Source of the DNA: Coriobacteriia bacterium
GTDB lineage: Bacteria; Actinomycetota; Coriobacteriia; Anaerosomatales; JAENZW01
NCBI GenBank assembly: GCA_029858605.1
Contig: JAOUET010000044.1
Location: 1-11,159, forward strand
Length of the DNA stretch: 11,159 nt
Direction: 5' to 3'
A program made the translations under genes and the position numbers. Numbering within the stretch: the stretch's first letter is position 1; the number at the start of each line of letters is the position of its first letter. The notes beneath the pieces are model-generated. The model searched no databases, had not been told where the DNA came from, and was given only the letters and a program-made list of their open reading frames with translations. Positions 1-6,100 of the stretch are shown here, one piece after another.

Positions 1-592
1 TCGCGAAGAACGGCCCCTTGATCTCCCACCCAGAGTTGAGCACCGGGTTATCCGGATGCAGTGCCTTTGCCTGCGGATTGAGAAACACCCAGCCCAGAAG
101 CGACCACATCACAACCAGAAACACCACGTTGAGAAGAGCTCGCACCCGGTGGCTCGAGTACATGAAGTCGGCTGCCACCACAAGAGCCAGGATCAGGAGC
201 AGTTCGAACTGGGCGAGCAGTCGCGGGTCTTCGCGAATGGCGAGAATCGGGCTGACCGAAGAGCCGGAGAAATCCCAGGTCCTCATTGCCGCGATGACGC
301 CCAGCACGGTGTTGAGCACCCACAGGGGAACCGAGACGATCCAGAAACCCGCTGCCCATCGATAGACACCCTCACTGCGCGTCGCCAGATAGGCAGCGGC
401 GAGAAGTCCCGCAAGCGTGAACGTGGCCAGGCTCACCCAGGTCGAGCCTCCGTGGAAGATCGGCAGACGCACGTTGTCGCCCAGCAGTTTCACGGCCGGG
501 ATCAACCCGGTCAGCCACACCCCGGCGACAAAGAGGCAGACGGCTATGGGAAGGAGAACCCGGCGGAAGCCGGGACTGAGCGCCTTGGTCAT
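1..592 (-). CDS. Multi-pass membrane protein, possibly CcmC/CcsA-like (partial, C-terminus cut)
   Basis: The first 197 codons of a gene that leaves the window on the left. The ATG at 592-590 is preceded by GGAGG six bases upstream, which fixes the start. The protein is very hydrophobic, with about five membrane segments near residues 12-31, 51-70, 78-101, 125-147 and 152-171, and short charged loops. It has a histidine at the start of the second segment (H47, in the context PIFHGGSTW) and another after the fifth (H179, in KALHPDNP). Between them lie a TWD motif (105-107) and DPRL (122-125). This order loosely recalls CcmC/CcsA cytochrome c biogenesis proteins, which have haem-binding histidines flanking a WD-rich loop. 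However, the canonical tryptophan-rich WWD motif is absent, so the assignment is tentative and a plain hypothetical membrane protein is equally possible. The DUF427 gene lies 79 bases upstream on the same strand. A TAGAAT -10-like hexamer sits in that gap at 650-655, without a good -35. Confidence 0.8.
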   Translation of the reverse strand, partial: MTKALSPGFRRVLLPIAVCLFVAGVWLTGLIPAVKLLGDNVRLPIFHGGSTWVSLATFTLAGLLAAAYLATRSEGVYRWAAGFWIVSVPLWVLNTVLGVIAAMRTWDFSGSSVSPILAIREDPRLLAQFELLLILALVVAADFMYSSHRVRALLNVVFLVVMWSLLGWVFLNPQAKALHPDNPVLNSGWEIKGPFFA

Positions 593-671
593 ACGTTGCC
601 TCCAGGGTACGTCGAGAGCGTCCTTGCCCTGCGCAGGCGCTCGCACGCCATTCTAGCAGCGGATCTTCCGT

Positions 672-1169
672 CTACCATCCGAGCGTGCCGGATGCGCCCT
701 TGAAGGGGCCCGCGATGTCGCTGGTGATCCACCCGCCGTAGAACGTGCCTGGTTGCGGCTGCACCATCTCTCCGTCGACCGAGCATTCGTCCATCTTCTG
801 CGCGTAGAACGCCACGTGACCTGCAAGGGCGCCGTAGGGCGCCTTCGGTGTCGGGTAGTGCCACGCGGCGTCCTGTGCCACCATGTCGCCAACGTGCACG
901 TCGAAGTAGCGCGCTCCGCCCTTGTACTCACACACGGACACGCGATCGCTGTCCGTCAGGTATTCCGGCCCTATGTCTTCGGCAGGTATGTAGTACGTGG
1001 GAGGGTGGCTTCTTTCCATACACTTGAACGCTCGTGTACTGTCGGCGACGACCCGGCCCCCGAAGATCACAAGGATTCGCTTGCCTGAGAGCTCGATCTT
1101 CGGTGGACGCGGGTAGTCCCAAACGGACTCCTGACCGAGCGACGGGACGTCGCGAGTGTGGTTCTGCAT
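672..1169 (-). CDS. DUF427 family protein
   Basis: A 165-residue protein of the DUF427 family (PF04248): small, soluble, single-domain proteins whose biochemical role is not established. Diagnostic stretches visible here are ESVWDYPRPPKIE (14-26), RILVIFGGRVVADS (31-44), the near-invariant SHPPTYYIP (54-62), and AAWHYPTP (101-108). The domain fills about residues 14-155, so the gene looks intact. The reading frame is open further upstream to 1325, but that extension is arginine-rich and unlike the family. The ATG at 1169-1167 has AGGAG five bases before it and gives the expected family length, so this start is chosen. The gene lies 115 bases downstream of the ABC exporter operon on the same strand, and the gap between them carries inverted repeats but no T-tract. 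No signal peptide or membrane segment is seen, so it is probably cytoplasmic. Confidence 0.92.
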   Translation of the reverse strand: MQNHTRDVPSLGQESVWDYPRPPKIELSGKRILVIFGGRVVADSTRAFKCMERSHPPTYYIPAEDIGPEYLTDSDRVSVCEYKGGARYFDVHVGDMVAQDAAWHYPTPKAPYGALAGHVAFYAQKMDECSVDGEMVQPQPGTFYGGWITSDIAGPFKGASGTLGW

Positions 1170-1197
1170 GGGTACTCCTGTAGGGCTGCTTGCGCGA

Positions 1198-1265
1198 CCG
1201 CCACCGATCGGCGGCGGTGAGATGAGGGCAAGCGAACGCCGTGCCGTTCGCATACGACACGGCGT
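1198..1265 (-). repeat. Inverted repeats with two competing hairpins between the ABC operon and the DUF427 gene
   Basis: The 115-base gap holds a 20-bp near-perfect palindrome at 1198-1217, with one mismatched pair around a central CCGATCGG. It also holds two overlapping, mutually exclusive hairpins. One has arms 1236-1243 and 1258-1265 (8 bp, perfect). The other has arms 1232-1238 and 1245-1251 (7 bp, perfect). None is followed by a run of T on the minus strand, so a standard intrinsic terminator is not supported. They could be an mRNA-stability or attenuation structure, or a protein binding site. No promoter is evident here. Confidence 0.45.
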
Positions 1266-1284
1266 CCAGTCAGATGCTTCGTGC

Positions 1285-2352
1285 CTAGCCAGCGCTCGCC
1301 ATCTGCGCCTGCACGCGGCGCGCAACCAGCCCGATGACGGGGACGAGTGCCACAGTGATCCCTACGGCGACCACAAGCTCGACCCACACCTCGCTGATCG
1401 AGCCGCCCAGGATCGAGACCCGCCAGATCGGCTCGAGGATCCAGTACAGCGGGAACAGCTTCGCTATCCACTGCGGCCATTGAGGGAAGATGTAGAACAG
1501 CGTAGGGGCGAACAGGAAGATGCCCAGCCCTTTCACCAAGCCGAACATGATCGTCGAGTCCTTTGCGAACGTGCCCATGAGCAGACCGATCATCGACGAC
1601 AGTCCCGCCGCCACCGCTACCACAACGAATACCTGGAGCCAATTCGACCCAAGCGCCTGGTTGAGCACCAGTGTCGCCGCTGCTAGGACCGAGGCCAGCA
1701 GGGTGCCCAGCATCCACTTTGCGGCAAGTATGTCGCCGATTCTCGCGGGCGTGACGAGCATCGCCATGAAGGTGCCCTGTTCCTTCTCCTCTACCAGGTT
1801 CGAACCGGTCACGAAGATCCCGGCCATCACGAGTGCGTAGAACACGATGACGGGTGTTAGGCGGACCGAGATGGGCAGGCCCGCGGTGCCGTAGCTCACG
1901 ACGTCCACAGTGACAGGCGCCTTGCTTCCTTCCAGGCCGCGCACGAGATCGATTGCCGTGACGCTCAAGATGATTCGGTTGGAGGCGTAGCTTTCGCCAC
2001 TGATGTAGAACTGCAGTTCGGGCCTCTCGCCGTCCTTGACCGCCTGGTCGAATCCAGCGGGGAGGATGAGTCCGGCATCCAGGTCGTTCGCCTCGACATT
2101 GCTCTTGAGCTCCTCGGCATCATCGAGAAGTGTGAGGCTGATCCCTTTCATATCCTCGACCTGCGCCGTGATCTCGGAGTCGCCCCCGTCGACGATGCCC
2201 AAACGGGGTTCCGGGTTGAACAGCGAACCGAACGTGAACTGCAAGATCAGCGTCAAGGCGAAGGGCAGCACGATCGCCCACAGGAAGATTGGCGAGCGCG
2301 GTCCGAGCGCAAGATCCTTGCGCAGCACCTTCCAGGTGAGTTTGGGGCTCAT
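1285..2352 (-). CDS. ABC-2 family permease, NatB-like, second subunit
   Basis: A 355-residue integral membrane subunit of an ABC exporter of the ABC-2/NatB type. One membrane segment lies near residues 22-44, followed by a soluble extracytoplasmic domain (about 46-165). Five more segments follow, near 166-186, 208-230, 238-262, 268-290 and 324-345. The loop EEKEQGTFMAMLVTPARIGD (188-207) is the conserved coupling-helix region of this family (E-x-GT-x-L-x-TP). The frame stays open 20 codons upstream of the chosen start. However, the ATG at 2352-2350 has GGTGGAG just upstream and overlaps the preceding gene's stop as ATGA, so translational coupling is expected. It is the last gene of the three-gene operon and would pair with the longer permease upstream to form a heterodimeric pore. 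The substrate cannot be read from sequence; sodium, antibiotics and lipids are all known for relatives. Confidence 0.93.
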   Translation of the reverse strand: MSPKLTWKVLRKDLALGPRSPIFLWAIVLPFALTLILQFTFGSLFNPEPRLGIVDGGDSEITAQVEDMKGISLTLLDDAEELKSNVEANDLDAGLILPAGFDQAVKDGERPELQFYISGESYASNRIILSVTAIDLVRGLEGSKAPVTVDVVSYGTAGLPISVRLTPVIVFYALVMAGIFVTGSNLVEEKEQGTFMAMLVTPARIGDILAAKWMLGTLLASVLAAATLVLNQALGSNWLQVFVVVAVAAGLSSMIGLLMGTFAKDSTIMFGLVKGLGIFLFAPTLFYIFPQWPQWIAKLFPLYWILEPIWRVSILGGSISEVWVELVVAVGITVALVPVIGLVARRVQAQMASAG

Positions 2353-3596
2353 AGCGTCTCCACCTTCCGCTTCAGCGCGAACAGGCCCGCCCCGAACAGG
2401 AGCACCAGCCACGCAGCCGCGTACGCAAGCGAGCCTGCCGAACTAGACCACGTCGCGCCGTAGTTGAACGCGCCTACCAGAGTGTCGATGATCGGGTATG
2501 TCGGAATGGCGCGAACCCACACCGCCGCCGAACCCGGGAACATCACAGAGAACGCCGGGATGAGCAACGGAATGGTGAACAGCATCGTGTAGAACAGCTG
2601 TCCCATGAAGTCCTTGCCCGAGGCGCCCACATAGAGCGCCAAGCCGGTGAACATGACGGACCCCATGAACAGCACGGTCAGCACGAGAGACCAGTTCTGA
2701 ACCGTGAGTCCTCCGACGAGAAACAGGACGAGTAACCCCTGCCCAAGCGACATGAACGTTCCGAAGATCGTCTTGGCCAGGAGGAAGTCGCCGATCTTGA
2801 CCGGAGTGACGAGGACGGCGGTAACAGTCCGCTGAAGGACCTCGGTCGAAACGAGCGACGCCATCGAGAAGGTCTCCATCAACAGCACCATGAACAGCAG
2901 CATGGGGCGCAACTTGTCTTTCAGCGTGACCTGGTCTCCGACGCGATCCGTACCCAGAATGATGGACTGCTCGTCGGCCATGTTGACCGGCAGCTGGCGA
3001 CCCGCAAGCTGATAGGCGGCCTCGCGTACAAAGCTGGTCATCGCGCCTTGGATCTCCTCGGGCACGTTCGCATCCGAGTAGACCGTCACGGTGACACCGC
3101 TCTTGCCCGCGGCGACATCGGTGATGAAGTCCTTCGGGAACGCGATGCCGATGTCGAGACCGAGCTTCTCGGCGCCTTCCGGCTCATCCTCGCCGGCCTC
3201 CTTGTCGCGCAGCGTCAGCTCGCCGTCGTCGGTGCGCCATGCCTCGAGCGTGCCCTCGATGACCCTCTGCATGTCAGCCTCGTTGTCGAACTCGATCAGC
3301 TGCAGCCCTTCCTGCTGTTGGCTCAAATCCGCGTTGTCGAGTTCGGCGAGCTGCTCGTCGGTCGCACCCATTGCCCTCAGTGAATCTTTGGCGTCATCGA
3401 TCATCGACGTCACCGGCGGCGAAACGGCGAGCGTGATCGTCTCGCTCACCGTCGTCGGCAGGAACGTGTATGCGACGGGGATTGCTATCAGCACGAGCAG
3501 CGTCAGAAACAGATATATCTTGTCGCGCGAGTATGCCTTCAGCTCCTTCTTCAGGAGCGCGCCCACGAGTGCGGGGCGTGAAGTAGGACGGCTCAT
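2349..3596 (-). CDS. ABC-2 family permease, NatB-like, first subunit
   Basis: A 415-residue membrane subunit of the same exporter. It opens with a positively charged cytoplasmic segment (LLKKELKAYSRDK, 14-26) typical of ABC-2 permeases. A first membrane segment follows (about 26-46), then a large extracytoplasmic domain of roughly 180 residues (47-227) rich in acidic and glutamine residues. Five membrane segments follow, near 228-248, 272-294, 302-324, 335-356 and 390-408. TEVLQRTVTAVLVTPVKIGD (251-270) matches the coupling loop of the family. It overlaps the ATPase gene by four bases at its start and the second permease by four bases at its end, both as ATGA. The start is fixed by this overlap and has no strong independent ribosome binding site, so it is probably translated by coupling to the ATPase gene. 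Its extracytoplasmic domain is about 60 residues larger than in the partner, which suggests two non-equivalent halves. Confidence 0.93.
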   Translation of the reverse strand: MSRPTSRPALVGALLKKELKAYSRDKIYLFLTLLVLIAIPVAYTFLPTTVSETITLAVSPPVTSMIDDAKDSLRAMGATDEQLAELDNADLSQQQEGLQLIEFDNEADMQRVIEGTLEAWRTDDGELTLRDKEAGEDEPEGAEKLGLDIGIAFPKDFITDVAAGKSGVTVTVYSDANVPEEIQGAMTSFVREAAYQLAGRQLPVNMADEQSIILGTDRVGDQVTLKDKLRPMLLFMVLLMETFSMASLVSTEVLQRTVTAVLVTPVKIGDFLLAKTIFGTFMSLGQGLLVLFLVGGLTVQNWSLVLTVLFMGSVMFTGLALYVGASGKDFMGQLFYTMLFTIPLLIPAFSVMFPGSAAVWVRAIPTYPIIDTLVGAFNYGATWSSSAGSLAYAAAWLVLLFGAGLFALKRKVETL

Positions 3597-4456
3597 CCTT
3601 CCAGCCCCCTGCCGGTGAGCTCGATGAAGATGGCTTCCAGCGTGGCCTCCTCGGTATGAATCGTCATCAGATCGGGTGAGGCCGCCAGTTCGGCCAGTCG
3701 GGCCGAAGAACCGTCGCCCTCGAGTTCGATGTGCTCCTCGCGAACGCCGTCACCGTCACGCAGGCGTACCTTCACCGAGCGCTTTCCGTACTTGAGCTTC
3801 AGGTTCTCGGCGGTGTCGAGCGCGACGATCTCGCCCTCGTTGATGAACGCGACACGATCCGAGAGCTCGTCGGCTTCGAACATGTCATGCGTGGTGAGAA
3901 GCACCGCCGCACCTCTTTCGGCCTCTTCCTTGATGGTCTTGCGGATGGCCGCGGAAGTCACAGGATCGAGACCGTCGGTCGGCTCGTCGAGGAAGAGCAC
4001 GGTCGGCTTGTTGATGAACGCGCGGGAGATCATCATGCGCTGCCGCATGCCCTTGGAGTAGCTGTGCACACGGTCCTTCGCGCGGTCGGCAAGACCGACG
4101 CGGCGCAAGACCTCCATCGAGTCTGCGTCCTTGATGCCGAACAGCGAGGCGAAGAAGTCCAGGTTCTCGAGCCCACTCATGTTCAAGTAGAGGTTCTTCT
4201 CCTCGAAGCACACCCCGATCTGCGCCTGGATCTCAGGGTCGTCAGCAGTGATGTCCTTGCCGAGAATCCGAGCTACACCACTCTTGGGCGCCATCTGCCC
4301 GGTGAGCATCTTGATCGTCGTAGACTTGCCAGCCCCGTTGGGTCCCAGGAAGCCCAGAATCTCACCAGGCTGGACGTCGAAGGTGACGTTCTTGACCGCC
4401 TGGATATCCCCGTAGTTGAAGCTGATGCTCTCGACCTGAATGGCAGGTGCGGTCAT
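3593..4456 (-). CDS. ABC exporter ATP-binding protein
   Basis: A 287-residue nucleotide-binding subunit that powers the two downstream permeases. All core motifs are present: Walker A GPNGAGKST (38-46), ABC signature YSKGMRQRM (133-141), Walker B VLFLDEPTDGLDP (153-165) with catalytic E158, and the switch histidine H190. The usual Q-loop glutamine is replaced by glutamate (E85, in VCFEEKNLY). The tail (about 215-287) is the accessory C-terminal region common to NatA/CcmA-type ATPases. The ATG at 4456-4454 has GGGGGAGG four bases upstream. It is the first gene of the operon; its stop overlaps the next start. A -10-like TACACT lies 42 bases upstream of the start. One such exporter operon is commonplace, and the substrate is not identifiable. 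Confidence 0.96.
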   Translation of the reverse strand: MTAPAIQVESISFNYGDIQAVKNVTFDVQPGEILGFLGPNGAGKSTTIKMLTGQMAPKSGVARILGKDITADDPEIQAQIGVCFEEKNLYLNMSGLENLDFFASLFGIKDADSMEVLRRVGLADRAKDRVHSYSKGMRQRMMISRAFINKPTVLFLDEPTDGLDPVTSAAIRKTIKEEAERGAAVLLTTHDMFEADELSDRVAFINEGEIVALDTAENLKLKYGKRSVKVRLRDGDGVREEHIELEGDGSSARLAELAASPDLMTIHTEEATLEAIFIELTGRGLEG

Positions 4457-4497
4457 CGCGCCTCCCCCTTCTGCTCGTTGCAGCGCCTTGCAGTGTC

Positions 4498-4526
4498 AGT
4501 GTAGCCCTCCCCCACAAAGCTGTGCA
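4498..4526 (-). promoter_or_regulatory. Candidate promoter of the ABC exporter operon
   Basis: On the minus strand, TACACT (4503-4498) would be the -10, and TGCACA (4526-4521) is a weak -35 (4 of 6) at 17-base spacing. The -10 is embedded in GGGCTACACT, which recurs exactly upstream of the chemoreceptor gene at 8164-8155. The -35 overlaps a GTGCA-N6-TGCAC dyad (4522-4537). A 9-base direct repeat CTCGTTGCA, seen on the plus strand at 4474-4482 and 4528-4536, flanks the -10. A TTGACG lies further upstream but has no good -10. Confidence 0.3.
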
Positions 4527-4636
4527 TCTCGTTGCACGTATGTCAGCGGGTCGGATCCAGCTCTGGACCATCCCCACACCGACACTTCCCGTCAACTCTA
4601 CGTACCCTCCGGACATCGCACAGATCTTCACTAGCA

Positions 4637-4665
4637 CAAAAAGAAGGGCCCCGAAGGGCCCTTCT
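4637..4665 (-). terminator. Rho-independent terminator with UUCG tetraloop
   Basis: On the minus strand, a perfect 10-bp stem (4665-4656 with 4651-4642) closes a TTCG loop with a C-G pair, the exceptionally stable cUUCGg tetraloop. TTTTTG follows immediately. It lies 35 bases after the stop of the small secreted protein gene at 4701 and insulates the ABC operon from it. Confidence 0.95.
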
Positions 4666-4700
4666 GGGCTAGCGCCGGAATCTGTCGTTCGGCTCTCGTG

Positions 4701-5249
4701 CTACTCGGTCGACGGGGCCAAGGTCGGCACCGAGGACTCGGGAGTCTCCGTTGGTGTTTCGGAGGGATCCACAGTCGCCGTGCCTTCCGCTGAGACCGGG
4801 GCGGGACCCTCGTACACGAACCTGAAGCCAGGATATTCCTCACCCGGGAAGAGCCACCCATAGAACTTCTCGCAAACCTTGAGCAGTCCCGCTGGAAGCG
4901 GCGCATCTTCGCCGAACTTCTCCTGCTTCCTGACCAGGTTGCGCGCGATTCTGTAGATGGCGTTCTCCAGACCCACACGTTTGCCGACGTCCGCGTCTGC
5001 TTCCTCGCTGCTCTCGGCTGTGACGGTGGCGTCTTTGGACGCCGCCCACGCTGGCTTGCCTTTCGCCTTGTCCGGCTTGCCGATCTTCTTGCCATCGACG
5101 TCGGCGCCATCTTCCTCCGACGCAGTGCCCGCCTTCTTCGCCTGCCCGGGCGGCGTCTTGCTATTGCCCTTGCCTGCGAACGCAGCTGCGGGCGCGACAA
5201 GCGCGACCAGCAACAGAACACATGTCATGATGGCTACGAAGCGTTTCAT
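4701..5249 (-). CDS. Small secreted protein of unknown function
   Basis: A 182-residue protein that I do not recognise. It begins with a clear signal peptide, MKRF plus a hydrophobic core, with a likely signal peptidase I site after AAAFA (residue 25). A charged, low-complexity linker follows (about 26-90, rich in Lys, Gly, Pro, Glu and Asp). Next comes a compact segment (about 91-147) containing the only cysteine of the mature protein (C126) and several aromatic residues (KFYGWLFPGEEY, 128-139). It ends with a Pro/Thr/Ser/Glu-rich tail (about 150-182), as in cell-wall-spanning or easily glycosylated proteins. No lipobox or sortase motif is seen. The frame is open much further upstream, but the ATG at 5249-5247 has GGGGAGG seven bases before it and puts the signal peptide at the N-terminus. 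It appears to be a single-gene unit: a strong terminator follows, and a 139-base gap precedes it. Confidence 0.85.
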   Translation of the reverse strand: MKRFVAIMTCVLLLVALVAPAAAFAGKGNSKTPPGQAKKAGTASEEDGADVDGKKIGKPDKAKGKPAWAASKDATVTAESSEEADADVGKRVGLENAIYRIARNLVRKQEKFGEDAPLPAGLLKVCEKFYGWLFPGEEYPGFRFVYEGPAPVSAEGTATVDPSETPTETPESSVPTLAPSTE

Positions 5250-5346
5250 TGCCGACCTCCCCACGCGCCGAACGCTAGATTCCTTCATTCCCTTGTTTCG
5301 ATTTGCGGTCGCATCTTCTTGAGAACAAACCGATAGACGGTCTGAC

Positions 5347-5364
5347 CTGTGATAATGCACACAG
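5347..5364. promoter_or_regulatory. Inverted repeat resembling a CRP/FNR-family operator
   Basis: CTGTGATAATGCACACAG has perfect 5-base outer arms. It differs at one position from the TGTGA-N6-TCACA core typical of CRP-type sites (here TGTGA-N6-ACACA). It sits in the 139-base gap between cheB and the small secreted protein gene, about 100 bases upstream of the latter's start codon. No convincing -35/-10 pair is visible beside it. The identification as a CRP/FNR site is a guess from the pattern. Confidence 0.3.
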
Positions 5365-5388
5365 AAGCATATTGCCGGCTCCAGAGTC

Positions 5389-6021
5389 CTAGAGAACGCC
5401 TCGAACACGGTCGGTGATGACTGCAGCCATTTCGTCGGCCGACACTTCCTCCTCGACCGCGCCCAACTCGACGGCCGACCCCGGCATGCTGTACGCGAGC
5501 GCCGAATCGGCCGATTGACAAAGCGTGTGTCCCCCCGCTCGGCGAACCGCAAGCATGCCGAGAGCGCCGTCGGCGCCAAGCCCCGTCATGAGCACAGCAA
5601 GCATTCTGCTTCCAAAGGCCTGCGCCGCGGAACTCATCAGGATGTCTATCGACGGCACGTGCAGGGAATCTGCGAAATCCGCGTCCAGCCGTATGGTTAC
5701 TTCGCCGTCGTCCTCGCGCACCAGTCGCATGTGCTTGCCGATGGGGGCTACGTGAACGATGCCGGGTTCGAAGGATCCCCCGGGGTTCGCTTCCTTTACG
5801 TCCAGCTTGCAGATGCCGTCAAGCCGCTGCGCCCAGACGCTGGTGAAGCCCGGAGGCATGTGCTGACACAAGGCGATTGCGGCGCAGAAGTCACGCGGGA
5901 GGTCGCGGAGCAACTTCTCAACCACCGGGGGTCCGCCGGTGGACGCACCCAGCACGACAGCGTGCAGCGGCCCCGCACCGAGCGGAACGCCGACGGGTTC
6001 TGCCGACAATCTGCGAACCAT
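5389..6021 (-). CDS. cheB: CheB-type protein-glutamate methylesterase without a receiver domain
   Basis: A 210-residue chemotaxis methylesterase/glutamine deamidase catalytic domain (PF01339). It removes methyl groups from chemoreceptor glutamates and so resets receptor sensitivity. The catalytic triad is visible: Ser27 in GASTGGP (25-31), His54 in CQHMPPGFT (52-60), and Asp151 in MTGLGADGALGM (145-156). Standard CheB is about 350 residues, with an N-terminal response-regulator domain. Here only about 18 residues precede the catalytic domain, so phosphorylation control by CheA appears to be absent. The ATG at 6021-6019 has GGAGAGG just upstream, and no receiver-like sequence precedes it, because the receptor gene ends only 75 bases away. 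It lies directly downstream of the chemoreceptor gene, its obvious substrate. A perfect TATAAT (6080-6075) in the gap suggests it may also have its own promoter. Confidence 0.93.
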   Translation of the reverse strand: MVRRLSAEPVGVPLGAGPLHAVVLGASTGGPPVVEKLLRDLPRDFCAAIALCQHMPPGFTSVWAQRLDGICKLDVKEANPGGSFEPGIVHVAPIGKHMRLVREDDGEVTIRLDADFADSLHVPSIDILMSSAAQAFGSRMLAVLMTGLGADGALGMLAVRRAGGHTLCQSADSALAYSMPGSAVELGAVEEEVSADEMAAVITDRVRGVL

Positions 6022-6074
6022 CCAACCTCTCCACGCGCGCTGGAACCTCGATGCAAGATGTGTAGTGCAGGCAG

Positions 6075-6100
6075 ATTATAGTCCGACACTAGCAGACTAT
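6075..6100 (-). promoter_or_regulatory. Candidate cheB promoter overlapped by an ATAGTC/GACTAT inverted repeat
   Basis: On the minus strand, TATAAT (6080-6075) is a perfect -10 hexamer, 54 bases before the cheB start. No good -35 occurs at 16-18 bases; AAGACA is found only at a 19-base spacing. A perfect 6-base inverted repeat with an 11-base spacer (6078-6083 and 6095-6100) covers the -10 and the receptor's stop codon. It could be an operator, or a weak RNA hairpin at the end of the receptor message. Confidence 0.4.

Noticed and set aside
1067..1717. A 216-residue minus-strand frame across the end of the second permease
   Set aside because: It is a shifted frame of the permease and runs on into the DUF427 gene; its arginine/glycine-rich composition is typical of an out-of-frame product.
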